DNA of 64,000 nt from Daejeonella sp. H1SJ63 (GCF_029360775.1 NZ_JARKMZ010000039.1:1-64000), one strand, 5' to 3'; shown: positions 54,101-62,913, counted from the first letter of the stretch. Notes: generated from the letters alone by a model not told the origin. A program made the numbers and translations.

Positions 54101-54327
54101 TTAAAACAGTTTCTTTGAATTACAACTTACCTGAGAAACTAATTAAGTCTGCTTACCTGAGTAGTTTAAGTGTAAACGTTTCTGCACAGAATCTGGTTAC
54201 CTGGACAAATTACTCAGGAATGGATCCGGAAGTATCAACCCGTAACAATACTCTGACTCCGGGCTTTGACTTCTCGTCCTATCCAAGATCACCGACAATT
54301 GCTTTTGGTATTAAAGCAGGATTTTAA
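51151..54327 (+). CDS. SusC/RagA-type TonB-dependent outer-membrane transporter
   Basis: A 1058-residue outer-membrane importer. It has a hydrophobic leader ending near SQQ, then a carboxypeptidase-D-like domain (about 40-115; NITGTVLEAGQPLPGVTVRV). The plug has the SusC signature DPASINPEEIESMTILKDAS and YGSRAANGVILIQTKRG. The barrel ends PTIAFGIKAGF. With SusD it binds oligosaccharides or similar ligands and imports them using TonB energy. It is first in the operon susC - susD - surface lipoprotein, controlled by sites 4 and 5. Confidence 0.96.
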   Translation: MLKIYMMAFKKHRYFPSGAGMVMLMMLLLSFSGQAVSQQLKNITGTVLEAGQPLPGVTVRVKGTSRGTTTLANGKYSIQAANNETIVFAFLGMVTQETVVGNRTTINISLQASSASLSEVVVIGYGTVAKPDLTGSVGVVPMDEMLKAPVGTFAEALAGRVAGVKVNAADGQPGGGINIVIRGAGSLTQSTSPLYVIDGFPVEDPDPASINPEEIESMTILKDASSTAIYGSRAANGVILIQTKRGKVGKPVINFSSSYGMQAVPKPMDLMSPYEFIKYQMELNPASATTTAFFAGGKTLEDYKNVEGINFQDYVLQQGTVQNYNLALRGGTEQTKYSISGSLFDQVGSIINTGFNRYSGRVTVDQTISNKIKAGVTANYSGIKQNGQIINQGALTSGNPTAFALSRAWLYRPITPNPTDDLLADAVDDEAMNASDFRVNPFIDLQNQHSYNITNLVEGNGYVSYDINKDFTLKSTAGVRHNKLTLERFYNSKTAQGGSSPNNVNGVNGSINNIFSNSFSNETTLNYKKTIKKDHNITGLALFAINSSNTSGKGYGGRLLPNENLGMDGLDEGLAFNQTSYSSRNTMASYAGRLDYNYKSKYIITGTFRADGSSKFKNHWGYFPGAALAWNMHKEGFFAKIFPGISTSKLRTSYGSNGNNRVGDFDTYARLLQNIDGYSFNNSTPIASNYVSAVGNPDLAWEKVNTIDLGYEIGVLKDRITFEVDLYRKTTEDLLLNAILPPSTGFGSAVKNIGKLRNDGLEFTLNTVNVQSKNFMWESNFNISFNRNKVMELTRGQRSLPSNSEYVSQFNKPLYVAEIGKPAGMMIGYIWEGNYQYGDFDNPSPGVYILKPNIPTNGAVRNTILPGDIKYRDINGDGIMNDADLTFIGRGQPIHTGGFSNNFTYKAFSLNVFMQWSYGNDLYNANRLIMEGNSNGWANINQFASYSNRWSPTNPTNANYRTRGQGPIGFHSSRVVEDGSFIRLKTVSLNYNLPEKLIKSAYLSSLSVNVSAQNLVTWTNYSGMDPEVSTRNNTLTPGFDFSSYPRSPTIAFGIKAGF

Positions 54328-54346
54328 CGATTAAAATTGAAAGAAA

Positions 54347-56161
54347 ATGAAAATTAAACATTATATACTCGCAGCATTTTTCTTAATGAGTTTAGGCTCA
54401 TGTAAGAAATACCTGGAAACGGAACCTTCTGACTTTCTGAATCCGGATAATTACTATCAAACAGAAGCTCAGTTACAATTTGCCCGTGCAGGTGTTTATC
54501 ATCATCTGGGTGCAGGTGGTCTTCACGGAACTTATGCCAGCTATTTGCTCGCATGGACTGCTGATGAAGGCTATATGAACAGAGCTACCCTGACTACAGG
54601 TCCATGGAACTATTTCTATTCATCTGCCGACCAGTATAATGCAGGTTTATGGAATAACCTTTGGGCAGGTATCAATAAAGCAAACGTATTGATTAAAAAT
54701 GTAGATAAAAATACAGCAATCCCTCAGTCAAAGCGTGATCCGATCAGAGGGGAAGCTTTATTTTTAAGAGCTTACTATTACTTTACTTTGGTACAATATT
54801 ATGGTGGCGTTCCTCTGAAGCTTGAGCCTACGTCTTCCGTAATTGATGTAGACATTGCAAGAGCTTCTGCAAAGGATGTATATACTCAAATCATTAAGGA
54901 TATGGAAGCAGCTGAAAAGCTTGTGCCAGGTATTAAAACTTTAGGGTTTGGTGGTGCAATCAGTAAATCAGCTGTTCGTGGTATGCTTGCCCGTGTTAAT
55001 CTTCATATGGCCGGAGAGCCTGTAAAAGATAAAACCAGATATGCAGAGGCCAGTAAATGGGCTAAAATGGTTATTGATGATGCAGAGGCAGGTCATGCTT
55101 TAAATCCAAGTTATTCTGATATTTTCATGAAACTTGCCGGTGATAAATATGATATCAAGGAAAGTATCTGGGAAGTTGAATTCTATGGTAACCTTACAGA
55201 CCAATACGTAGAAACTGGAAATATTGGCTGGATCAATGGTCCTGCTGCCGGAGTTAATTCGAAAACAGGAAGAGCAGATGCCTATATGAATATCACTTCA
55301 GAGCTTTATAACAAGTTTGAATCTGGTGATAACCGCAAATGGTTTAGTATTGCTCATTTTACTTATACAGCTACCGGAGATAAGACGATGAGTTTATTAC
55401 CTGTAAATGAGAATGCCAAGAATCTCATGAAACCGGCAAAATGGAGGAGGGAATATGAGACTTTATTACCAAAGAGCCCAACTAGAACTCCGATTAATAT
55501 GGTTCTTTTAAGATATTCTGATATTTTGTTAATGTATGCAGAAGCTGAGAATGAATTAAAAGGCCCAACTGCCGATGCCGTAGAAGCATTCAATAAGGTA
55601 AGAAGAAGAGCCTGGTCAACCGGTATTAAAACAATCGCGGTAACAAATGGTGGTGCAGGGTATACCACAGCTCCAACCGTAACGATCAGTGGCAATGGCG
55701 GTGCAACAGCTACTGCAACAGTTTCAGGAGGAATAGTAACTGCTATTACTCTTGATCGTGATCCGATGGCTGTTACTTTCTTTAATGAAGGTAAATATTC
55801 TGCTGTTCCAACAATAACCATTTCAGGTGGAGGGGGTTCAGGCGCTACCGCAACTGCAACCATCAGTAAGGATACGGAAGGTAATCTTGCTCCTGCTTCA
55901 AAAGAAGAGTTCCTTGCAGCTATTCAGGATGAAAGAATGAGAGAATTTAACTTTGAGAATCTTAGGAAAGGAGACCTGTTACGTTGGGGAACATTCCTTA
56001 AAGTTCATCAGGATATGGGCAATAAATTGCAGCAGCAGAGTCCTGGACAATTCTTTGTTAAATACTACTCAAACGTAAGTTCAAGAGATTTGTTAATGCC
56101 TGTTCCTATTAACGAAATGTCTTCAAACTTAAAAATGACTCAGAATCCTGGTTGGGAATAA
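54347..56161 (+). CDS. SusD/RagB family lipoprotein with inserted repeat module
   Basis: A 604-residue surface lipoprotein (lipobox LMSLGSC, Cys about residue 19). It has the SusD fold: [39 protein letters not shown], and the late [20 protein letters not shown]. It binds substrate above SusC. Between residues about 423 and 510 there is an insert of two similar strands-rich repeats, [18 protein letters not shown], then [19 protein letters not shown]. Most SusD proteins lack this. The insert may form a small beta-domain. Position: 20 bp after susC. Confidence 0.93.
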   Translation: MKIKHYILAAFFLMSLGSCKKYLETEPSDFLNPDNYYQTEAQLQFARAGVYHHLGAGGLHGTYASYLLAWTADEGYMNRATLTTGPWNYFYSSADQYNAGLWNNLWAGINKANVLIKNVDKNTAIPQSKRDPIRGEALFLRAYYYFTLVQYYGGVPLKLEPTSSVIDVDIARASAKDVYTQIIKDMEAAEKLVPGIKTLGFGGAISKSAVRGMLARVNLHMAGEPVKDKTRYAEASKWAKMVIDDAEAGHALNPSYSDIFMKLAGDKYDIKESIWEVEFYGNLTDQYVETGNIGWINGPAAGVNSKTGRADAYMNITSELYNKFESGDNRKWFSIAHFTYTATGDKTMSLLPVNENAKNLMKPAKWRREYETLLPKSPTRTPINMVLLRYSDILLMYAEAENELKGPTADAVEAFNKVRRRAWSTGIKTIAVTNGGAGYTTAPTVTISGNGGATATATVSGGIVTAITLDRDPMAVTFFNEGKYSAVPTITISGGGGSGATATATISKDTEGNLAPASKEEFLAAIQDERMREFNFENLRKGDLLRWGTFLKVHQDMGNKLQQQSPGQFFVKYYSNVSSRDLLMPVPINEMSSNLKMTQNPGWE

Positions 56162-56182
56162 CATTAATTTAATATAGAAATT

Positions 56183-57256
56183 ATGAAACTTAAAATATAC
56201 AGTATTATCGCAGCGGCGCTATTTATGGCATCCTGCGAAAAACCAACGCTTGATGCAGAGACACCGGCATTTGATGTCACGGCAGAAAAGACCACTGTTA
56301 AAGCAGGAGAGGTTATTAAATTTAAGATAAGCGGAGGAGAGACTCAGAATATTTCTTTCTATTCCGGTGAGTTACTTAAACAATTCGAATCCAATACTGG
56401 TCGTGTTGTTGATGTTGCCGGGCAGGGAGCTACTCTTGCCTTTTCAAGCAGCGTACAATTAGGTACTCAGGCGAATCAGGTTTCATTGCTTGCATCTACT
56501 AATTTTACTGGCGACTACAGTAGTGTTGCAAAAGTAAAAGCGGCAACCTGGGTTGATATTACCAGCAGATTTAAACTGGGTACCAGTGCAGCTTTCCTTG
56601 CTTCAGGTACAGTGGATGTGTCTGATCTTATTGTTGCAGGAAAGCCTATTTATTTTGCTTTCCGTTACAATACTAAAGCACAGGCAACTAATGGTATTGC
56701 ACGTCAGTGGTTTATTCAAACTTTTACTTTAAACAGCAAGAAGTTGTTGGATAATACGCTTACTTTAACAATTGCAGATCAGGCAAGTACAGGTTTTAGA
56801 ATTGTTGATGATCTGAAAGATAAAGCACCTGCCTTATCTTCAGTAACGGCTACAAGATTAACACTTCAGGGTAATACTTATCTTAATGCAGGTCTTCCGC
56901 AATTTGATCCTAAGAATCCTATTTTTGATCCGCTTAACCCAATTTATAATCCAAAGGAACCGGCGTATCAGCCAACCGCGGTTTATAAACCTTTCGTACC
57001 TTTTGATCCTGCAAGTCCGTATAATGATCCAGAAAGCGAGCATTGGGCAGTTAGTAAGGGTATCACAATTGATAAAGTTGATTTAGGACCAGACTGGTCA
57101 ACTGCTATAAAAGGTCTTACAAGTCCTGTTTTAAGTGAGTATCGTTATACTTATGCTAAAGCAGGAACTTACAAAGCAGTCTTTGTTGCATCAAATGGAA
57201 ATATTGATCAGCAAAAGAAGGTAACTAAGGAAATTTCAATAACTGTAACTCCATAA
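56183..57256 (+). CDS. surface glycan-binding-type lipoprotein (DUF5017-like)
   Basis: A 357-residue lipoprotein (AALFMASC, Cys about residue 18). The N-terminal Ig/PKD-like domain (FDVTAEKTTVKAGEVIKFKI) and C-terminal PKD-like strand pattern (YRYTYAKAGTYKAVFVAS) flank a middle domain resembling DUF5017 of SusD-linked proteins. Around residues 237-280 there is a repeat of Asp/Asn-Pro units (FDPKNPIFDPLNPIYNP). It probably helps the SusCD complex capture its ligand at the surface. Third gene of the operon. Confidence 0.8.
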   Translation: MKLKIYSIIAAALFMASCEKPTLDAETPAFDVTAEKTTVKAGEVIKFKISGGETQNISFYSGELLKQFESNTGRVVDVAGQGATLAFSSSVQLGTQANQVSLLASTNFTGDYSSVAKVKAATWVDITSRFKLGTSAAFLASGTVDVSDLIVAGKPIYFAFRYNTKAQATNGIARQWFIQTFTLNSKKLLDNTLTLTIADQASTGFRIVDDLKDKAPALSSVTATRLTLQGNTYLNAGLPQFDPKNPIFDPLNPIYNPKEPAYQPTAVYKPFVPFDPASPYNDPESEHWAVSKGITIDKVDLGPDWSTAIKGLTSPVLSEYRYTYAKAGTYKAVFVASNGNIDQQKKVTKEISITVTP

Positions 57257-57274
57257 GTTATTCTTTACAAGTGG

Positions 57275-57314
57275 CAAAAGGATCAATCTGATAAAGATTG
57301 ATCCTTTTGTTTTT
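57275..57314 (+). terminator. terminator of the SusCD operon
   Basis: A 15-bp perfect stem (CAAAAGGATCAATCT and complement), GATAA loop, T5 tail. It comes 19 bp after the lipoprotein stop. The next gene begins 28 bp later with no operator copy, so that gene may rely on readthrough. Confidence 0.92.
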
Positions 57315-57341
57315 ATAGAGAGAGCTGACAAAATTCCTATT

Positions 57342-58460
57342 ATGAGAACCATTCTGAATTATCCTGTTTATCTGTTACTGTTTACAGGCCTTTTTTTTAA
57401 TACAACAGCTGTAGTTGCAGACCACAAAGTTTATACTTCCGGCGATAAGGAAATTGGGTTTAACTCAGTTGATCCTGATAAATTTTCATCTCATTTAAGA
57501 AAGAGAATCCTGAAGAATATGGAGAAGGTAATGGGGAAATTACCTGATCGTAAAAATCTACCAGATTTGGATATTAAAATAACTGATAGCCTTAAGGATA
57601 ATGGTTTCACACGCTATTCTCTGAATTTTGCTACCGCTGAAAATGAAAGACTGACGGTTTATCTGTATGTTCCTAATCAAAGAGGAACGATCAAAAGACT
57701 TCCCGCAATGCTGGTTTTACATGGAACCCATGAATTGGGCAAAGGTGTTGTTGACGGTCAGGGGACCCGGCCGAACCGTGCACATGCACGTGAGCTTGCC
57801 CAACGAGGTTATGTTGTAATTGCACCGGATTATCCAGGTTTTGGTGAATTAAAAGATTATAATTTTGAAACTGACCGTTACCAATCTGGTACAATGCTGG
57901 CAATTTTTAATCATATGCGTTGCGTTGATCTGCTTCAGAGCAGGGCAGATGTTGATCCGGATAGGATTGGAGTAATAGGTCATTCATTAGGAGGACATAA
58001 CTCTATGTTTGTTGCGGCATTCGATGATCGGCTGAAAGTAACGGTATCAAGCTGCGGATGGACTCAGTTTGAAAATTATGATATCGGGGAGGCCGGAAGC
58101 AAAAGGTATGGTGGGAAATTGGGGCCATGGGCTCAGGACAGGTATATGCCTCTGGTCAGAACGAAGTATAATCTTGATGCTGCAAAACTTCCATTTAACT
58201 TTAGTGATGTTATTTCTGCTATTGCACCCCGGGCTTTCTTCTCAGTGTCTCCCCTGAATGACAGCAATTTCAATCTGGCTGGGGTAAAAAAGGGTATAGC
58301 AATTGCAAAAAAGGCCTATGAACAACTTGGGGCAGAAGAAATGATACAGATCAGATATCCTGATGCCGAACATGATTTTCCGGTTGAAAGCAGAAAAGAA
58401 GCCTATGTATTTATTGATAAGATTTTGCAATTTACACCCGGAAGTACAGAGCTGAAGTGA
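57342..58460 (+). CDS. secreted alpha/beta hydrolase, paralogue A
   Basis: A 372-residue exported hydrolase (leader VYLLLFTGLFFNTTAVVA). The triad elements are visible: oxyanion MLVLHGTHELG, nucleophile GVIGHSLGGHNS, Asp in SPLNDSNF, and His in PDAEHDFPVESRKEAY. The fold and elbow resemble acetyl-xylan esterase/dienelactone hydrolase-like enzymes; the substrate is unknown. A second copy follows 78 bp downstream, and the two are alike along almost the full length, so they are a tandem duplication. First gene of a four-gene unit ending at 62041. Confidence 0.9.
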   Translation: MRTILNYPVYLLLFTGLFFNTTAVVADHKVYTSGDKEIGFNSVDPDKFSSHLRKRILKNMEKVMGKLPDRKNLPDLDIKITDSLKDNGFTRYSLNFATAENERLTVYLYVPNQRGTIKRLPAMLVLHGTHELGKGVVDGQGTRPNRAHARELAQRGYVVIAPDYPGFGELKDYNFETDRYQSGTMLAIFNHMRCVDLLQSRADVDPDRIGVIGHSLGGHNSMFVAAFDDRLKVTVSSCGWTQFENYDIGEAGSKRYGGKLGPWAQDRYMPLVRTKYNLDAAKLPFNFSDVISAIAPRAFFSVSPLNDSNFNLAGVKKGIAIAKKAYEQLGAEEMIQIRYPDAEHDFPVESRKEAYVFIDKILQFTPGSTELK

Positions 58461-58538
58461 TCTTTTAGGGGAGTTATTAAAGACAGATTTACCCTATTTT
58501 AATTATTGATTTTATTCAACTTACCAGAAGATATTTTA

Positions 58539-59636
58539 ATGGATTATTTAATGCTAAATTTCAGGAAAGTCATAATTCTTTGCTTACTGATTCCTGTAAT
58601 CGGGTTCGCTCAGGATAATAATGCAGGTCAAAAAGCACTTTACGGCAATCATTCAGGAACACACGAAAAGCACAGAAAAGCTATTCTCAGGAATATGGAA
58701 GAAGTAATGGGTAAATTACCCTCAAGAGACCGTATTCGTATATCTGATATCAATATTTTAGATAGCCTTAAAGAAAAAACCTTTACCCGCTATAATATTT
58801 TATTTACCGTAGCCGCAAATGAAACTTTGCCTGTATATCTTTATGTACCTCATAGTTCAGCCGGAGGAAAGAAGCTTCCGGCTATGCTGGTTCTGCACGA
58901 AACAGATAATCTGGGCAGAAAAGCGGTCGACGGACAAGCAAATAAACCTAACAGAGCACATGCCAGAGAGCTTGCAGAGCGGGGATACGTGGTAATTGCA
59001 CCTGATTTTCCAAGCTTTGGGGAAACGGCTGATTATAATTTTGAAACAGACAGATATGACTCTGGTACGATGAAGGGTATTTTTAATCATATGCGTTGCA
59101 TTGATCTGCTGCAAAGTAAATCCTATGTAGATCCTGAACGTATAGGAGTAATCGGACACTCTCTGGGTGGTCATAATTCAATTTTTGTTGCAGCATTTGA
59201 TTCCAGAATTAAAGTAGCTGTAAGCAGTTGCGGATGGACACAATTTGAATACTACAGCATTGGAGAAGCTGCTGAAAAGAGATACGGTGGACGGCTTGGT
59301 CCATGGGCTCAGACCAGATATATGCCATTCATGAAGTCAAAGTTTGATCTTGATGGGGATCGTATTCCTTTCAATTTTGACAAAGCTATTGCAGCAATCG
59401 CTCCAAGAGCATTTTTCTCAGTTTCACCAATCCATGATTCGAACTTTGATTATAAAGGAGTTAAAGCCGGAATAGCACTGGTCGGACCTGTTTATAAGTC
59501 ACTCGGGGCCTCTGATCAATTACAGGTCAGGTATCCTGATGCAGAGCATGACTTTCCTGTAGAAAGCCGAAAAGAGGCTTATGCATTCATAGATAAAATA
59601 CTCAGTCATAAACCTGAGAACACAATAGTTAAATAA
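58539..59636 (+). CDS. secreted alpha/beta hydrolase, paralogue B
   Basis: Tandem duplicate of the gene before it, with a Sec leader (FRKVIILCLLIPVIGFAQ). The triad is conserved: GVIGHSLGGHNS, SPIHDSNF and DAEHDFPVESRKEAY. The GERGYVVIAPDFPSFGET-type and NFETDRYDSGTMKG segments differ only slightly from paralogue A. Oxyanion position: HETDN here versus HGTHE in A, the main active-site difference, which suggests different ester or lactone specificity. The frame starts at a TTG at 58506; ATG 58539 or 58551 is more likely. Confidence 0.88.
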   Translation: MDYLMLNFRKVIILCLLIPVIGFAQDNNAGQKALYGNHSGTHEKHRKAILRNMEEVMGKLPSRDRIRISDINILDSLKEKTFTRYNILFTVAANETLPVYLYVPHSSAGGKKLPAMLVLHETDNLGRKAVDGQANKPNRAHARELAERGYVVIAPDFPSFGETADYNFETDRYDSGTMKGIFNHMRCIDLLQSKSYVDPERIGVIGHSLGGHNSIFVAAFDSRIKVAVSSCGWTQFEYYSIGEAAEKRYGGRLGPWAQTRYMPFMKSKFDLDGDRIPFNFDKAIAAIAPRAFFSVSPIHDSNFDYKGVKAGIALVGPVYKSLGASDQLQVRYPDAEHDFPVESRKEAYAFIDKILSHKPENTIVK

Positions 59637-59643
59637 TTTAATT

Positions 59644-60627
59644 ATGAGCATTAAAAATTATTCAAGACGAGAATTTCTGATAAAGAATTCAGTTGCAGGT
59701 TTGGGAACTGTATTATCTATGGGTATGATGCCATCATTGCTTGCAATGACCAAAAATGATGATTTGAGAAATCAGGCAGAACCGATCATAGATATTCATC
59801 AGCATACTGATTATAGCGGCAGAAGTAACGATTTGGTTCTTGCTCACCAAAGAGCAATGGGAGTAACTACAACTATATTGCTTCCTTCCGGTCGTCCTTT
59901 GGCTTATGGATCAACCTATTACGGCTACAGTAACGGACTTCAGGCTGGTGCAACTGGTAATGAAGTGTGTTATGAATTTGCCCAAAAGCATCCCGGAGAA
60001 TTTGTATCGGGTGCAAATGAAGTTCCGGATATGCCAGGTGCAATTGAGGAGATTGAGAAATATCTGAAAAAGGGAGCTCCGGTTATCGGCGAATTAAAAT
60101 TCGGTCTGGATTGCGATTCTGCAGCAATGCAAGCTATTTATGAGCTCGCTCAGTCTTACAATGTTCCGGTTCTGATGCACTGGCAATATAACATATACAA
60201 CAGGGGCTTTGATCGGTTTCATGCTATGCTTAAGAAATATCCAAAAGTGAATTTTATCGGGCATGCGCAAACCTGGTGGGCCAATATTGATAAAGCACAT
60301 ACAGATCAAAATATTTTGTATCCCAAAACCAGGGTTACAACGGGAGGGTTAACTGACAGACTATTGAGCGAATACCCAAATCTATATGGTGATTTTTCTG
60401 CAGGATCTGGATTGGGTTCATTGACCAGAGACGAAGAACAGGCCTCAAAATTTATTGAACGCCATCAGGATAAACTACTTTTTGGAAGCGATTGTTCAGA
60501 TAAAATCGGTTCAGGAAAAACATGCCTTGGAGCGAATATCATTACAGCCATCAAGAGAATATCATCTTCAAAAGCAATTGAGCGCAAAGTACTTTACGGG
60601 AATGCAAAAAGTTTATTTAAACTTTAA
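59644..60627 (+). CDS. Tat-exported amidohydrolase-2 family hydrolase
   Basis: A 327-residue TIM-barrel metal hydrolase with a twin-arginine leader (YSRREFLIKNSVAGLGTVL). Metal ligands: HxH in IDIHQHTDYSG, His in VLMHWQYN, His in FIGHAQTWW, and Asp in LFGSDCSDKIG. The family includes decarboxylases and lactonases acting on small carboxylates. The leader closely resembles that of the DegT gene at 48036, so the two probably evolved or were recruited together. It begins 7 bp after paralogue B. Confidence 0.88.
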   Translation: MSIKNYSRREFLIKNSVAGLGTVLSMGMMPSLLAMTKNDDLRNQAEPIIDIHQHTDYSGRSNDLVLAHQRAMGVTTTILLPSGRPLAYGSTYYGYSNGLQAGATGNEVCYEFAQKHPGEFVSGANEVPDMPGAIEEIEKYLKKGAPVIGELKFGLDCDSAAMQAIYELAQSYNVPVLMHWQYNIYNRGFDRFHAMLKKYPKVNFIGHAQTWWANIDKAHTDQNILYPKTRVTTGGLTDRLLSEYPNLYGDFSAGSGLGSLTRDEEQASKFIERHQDKLLFGSDCSDKIGSGKTCLGANIITAIKRISSSKAIERKVLYGNAKSLFKL

Positions 60628-60667
60628 TTTATCAACCAATACTTATAGAAAATAAATTAAACACAGA

Positions 60668-62041
60668 ATGAAAATTTCAATAATCAGTCTAACCACTGCA
60701 GTATTATTATTTATTACATCCGGCTCTAAAGCTCAGAATTCATCAGTCAATTACAAGTGGAAAGCCGGAGTAGCGAAAGTTAACATTACACCTGCTGATC
60801 CAATGCCAATGGCCGGGTTTGCTTCAAGAACTCATGATTCTGAAGGGAAATTACATGATATCTGGGTAAAGGCACTGGCAATTGAAGATGCCAAAGGCAA
60901 AAAAGCCGTAATGGTTAGTAGCGACCTGCTTGGATTTCCAAAGATTGTGTCAGACAAGATCAGAGACCGTATTAAAACCAGTTTTGGTTTAGGTCGCGAT
61001 CAGATTCTTCTGAACAGTTCTCATACCCATTCTGGTCCGGTGATTGGTGATGCACTTACTGATGTCTATCTGCTGGATGATAAACAAAGGAAAAGTATTA
61101 TTAGTTATACAGCAATTCTTGAGGATCAGGTAGTAAAAGTGGTTGGTGATGCATTGAAAAATCTGGAACCTGCCGAGTTGTTCTCTCAGAACGGTGTGGT
61201 AAGATTTCAGGTAAATCGCCGTAATAATCCAGCAAATTTACTGACTCAGTTAACAGAACTTCAGGGGCCTAATGATTATGCAGTACCTGTTATTAAAGTT
61301 GTTAATGCTAAGGGTGATCTTAAAGCAATTTCTTTCGGATATGCCTGTCATCCAACTGTATTGAGTGGTTATGAATGGTCAGGTGATTACCCTGGATACG
61401 CTCAGGTCGAACTTGAGCAGGATCATCCGGGTACAGTAGCATTATTCTTCCAGAGTTCTGGTGCTGATCAGAATCCGCTGCCACGTCATACTGTTCCTCT
61501 TGCAAAACAATATGGCAGAGAACTTGCAGCAGCAGTAGATCGTGTTCTTGAAGAAGAAATGAATAAAATACCTTCTAACCTGGTAACCAGCTATTCTGAA
61601 GTAGTATTGCCTTTGGATAAAACTCCAACAGCTGATGACCTGACTAAGTTTATAAGTAAATCAACCGTTCCATATCAAAAAAGATGGGCAGAACGTCATT
61701 TAAATAAATTAAAGGCAGGAGAGAAGTTAATTGATTCCTATCCTTTTCCTGTTCAGGTTTGGTCGATAGGTAATCTTCCCCTGGTAAGTTTAGGAGGGGA
61801 GTTATTAATGGAGTATGGAATTAAAGTAAAACAAATGCTCGGCGAGAATACATTTGTTTACGGATATTCAAATGATGTTATGAATTATGTTCCTTCTTCA
61901 CTGGTGTTAAAGCAGGGTGGATATGAAGGCGAAGCACATACCGTATATGGTTTACCCGCAAAATGGCAGGTAGGGGTTGAAACCCGTATTCTTAATGAAG
62001 TGATTAAGCTTTCTGAGAAAACAGGCTTGATAAAAAAATAA
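60668..62041 (+). CDS. secreted neutral/alkaline ceramidase-like protein
   Basis: A 457-residue exported protein (leader SLTTAVLLFITSGSKAQ). It matches the N-terminal domain of neutral/alkaline non-lysosomal ceramidase: WKAGVAKVNITPADPMPMAG, ASRTHDSEG, zinc-site NSSHTHSGP, YACHPTVLSG, and SSGADQNPLPR. The C-terminal ceramidase domain is absent, as in many bacterial homologues. These truncated forms often occur in glycan-degradation loci, where their role is undefined; ceramide as substrate is not implied. Last gene before a strong terminator. Confidence 0.87.
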   Translation: MKISIISLTTAVLLFITSGSKAQNSSVNYKWKAGVAKVNITPADPMPMAGFASRTHDSEGKLHDIWVKALAIEDAKGKKAVMVSSDLLGFPKIVSDKIRDRIKTSFGLGRDQILLNSSHTHSGPVIGDALTDVYLLDDKQRKSIISYTAILEDQVVKVVGDALKNLEPAELFSQNGVVRFQVNRRNNPANLLTQLTELQGPNDYAVPVIKVVNAKGDLKAISFGYACHPTVLSGYEWSGDYPGYAQVELEQDHPGTVALFFQSSGADQNPLPRHTVPLAKQYGRELAAAVDRVLEEEMNKIPSNLVTSYSEVVLPLDKTPTADDLTKFISKSTVPYQKRWAERHLNKLKAGEKLIDSYPFPVQVWSIGNLPLVSLGGELLMEYGIKVKQMLGENTFVYGYSNDVMNYVPSSLVLKQGGYEGEAHTVYGLPAKWQVGVETRILNEVIKLSEKTGLIKK

Positions 62042-62050
62042 TTTCACAAA

Positions 62051-62096
62051 AATAAAGCAGCTGTTTATTCTGATACAGCTGCTTTATTTTTTATTT
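62051..62096 (+). terminator. terminator of the hydrolase-ceramidase operon
   Basis: A 14-bp stem (AATAAAGCAGCTGT and complement), 10-nt loop, T-rich tail TTTTTTATTT. Confidence 0.93.
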
Positions 62097-62139
62097 AAAA
62101 CTAGATTCTGTCGTTTTATTTTTAATCTTATATATTTAC

Positions 62140-62157
62140 GTGTACGTTAACGCAATC
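62140..62157 (+). promoter_or_regulatory. operator, site 6, abutting the start codon
   Basis: GTGTACGTTAACGCAATC, with TATTTACG just before it as a weak -7 box. Only 3 bp separate it from the ATG of the DUF1080 gene at 62161. If transcription starts here, the mRNA would be almost leaderless. Confidence 0.55.
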
Positions 62158-62160
62158 AAA

Positions 62161-62889
62161 ATGATTAGGTTTTTGTCTTTGATATTTTTACTCCTGGCCG
62201 GAATAAAGGTATCTGCATCTGAAGGTTCTGGATTGGAGCCTGATTTAAAATCCAATAAGCCGCCTAAAGGCGAATGGATCAGTTTGTTTGATGGCAAGAG
62301 TCTGAATGGCTGGCATCTTTTTAACCGGAAAGGTGTTGAGATCAGAAGCTGGAAAGTGGAAGATGGATCGCTGGTTTGTTTAGGTGCTAAAGGTCCAAGT
62401 GGTTCGGGAGATATTATCTCTGACCGCTCATTTGAAAATTTCGAACTGAAATGGGAATGGAAGGTAGATAAAGGGAGTAATAGTGGTGTTTTTTATCATA
62501 TTGTTGAAGCTCCCAAATATAAAAGGGCAATTGAGACCTCGCCTGAATATCAGATTATTGATGATATTAATTTCCCTGCTAAACTTGAAGAATCTCAGAA
62601 AGCCGGGGCTGATTATGGAATGTATATCCCATCAGATAAGAAGAAGCTAATGCCGGTAGGTGAATGGAATACCAGCCGTATCATATTTAATAAGGGTAAA
62701 GTGGAATACTGGCTGAACGGTATCAGAATTATAAAGTTCAGAGCCTGGAGTGAAGATTGGCATAAGCTTAAAAACGAAGGAAAGTGGAAAGATTATCCTG
62801 ATTATGGCTTATCTAAAGATGGCAGGATAGGTTTACAGGATCATGGTAATAAGGCCTATTTTAGGAATATTCTAATTCGCGAATTATAA
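62161..62889 (+). CDS. DUF1080 (3-keto-disaccharide hydrolase) family protein, secreted
   Basis: An approximately 242-residue exported protein (leader FLSLIFLLLAGIKVSAS). It has the concanavalin-like sandwich of DUF1080: LFDGKSLNGWHLF, WKVEDGSLVC, GDIISDRSFENFELKWEWKV, GSNSGVFYHI, and EYQIIDDIN. The Pfam family is named for hydrolysis or elimination on 3-keto-glycosides, an alternative glycan-breakdown route. The frame is open to a GTG at 62140, but that lies within the operator; ATG 62161 starts the leader. A Gfo/Idh/MocA gene follows 24 bp later. Confidence 0.88.
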   Translation: MIRFLSLIFLLLAGIKVSASEGSGLEPDLKSNKPPKGEWISLFDGKSLNGWHLFNRKGVEIRSWKVEDGSLVCLGAKGPSGSGDIISDRSFENFELKWEWKVDKGSNSGVFYHIVEAPKYKRAIETSPEYQIIDDINFPAKLEESQKAGADYGMYIPSDKKKLMPVGEWNTSRIIFNKGKVEYWLNGIRIIKFRAWSEDWHKLKNEGKWKDYPDYGLSKDGRIGLQDHGNKAYFRNILIREL

Positions 62890-62913
62890 ATTTAAGTATA
62901 ACAAATTGATTCT

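Noticed and set aside
55363-55863. Antisense ORF of 166 codons within susD
   Set aside because: Its Val/Pro-rich composition is just the complement of the glycine/threonine-rich insert; no promoter and no homology seen.
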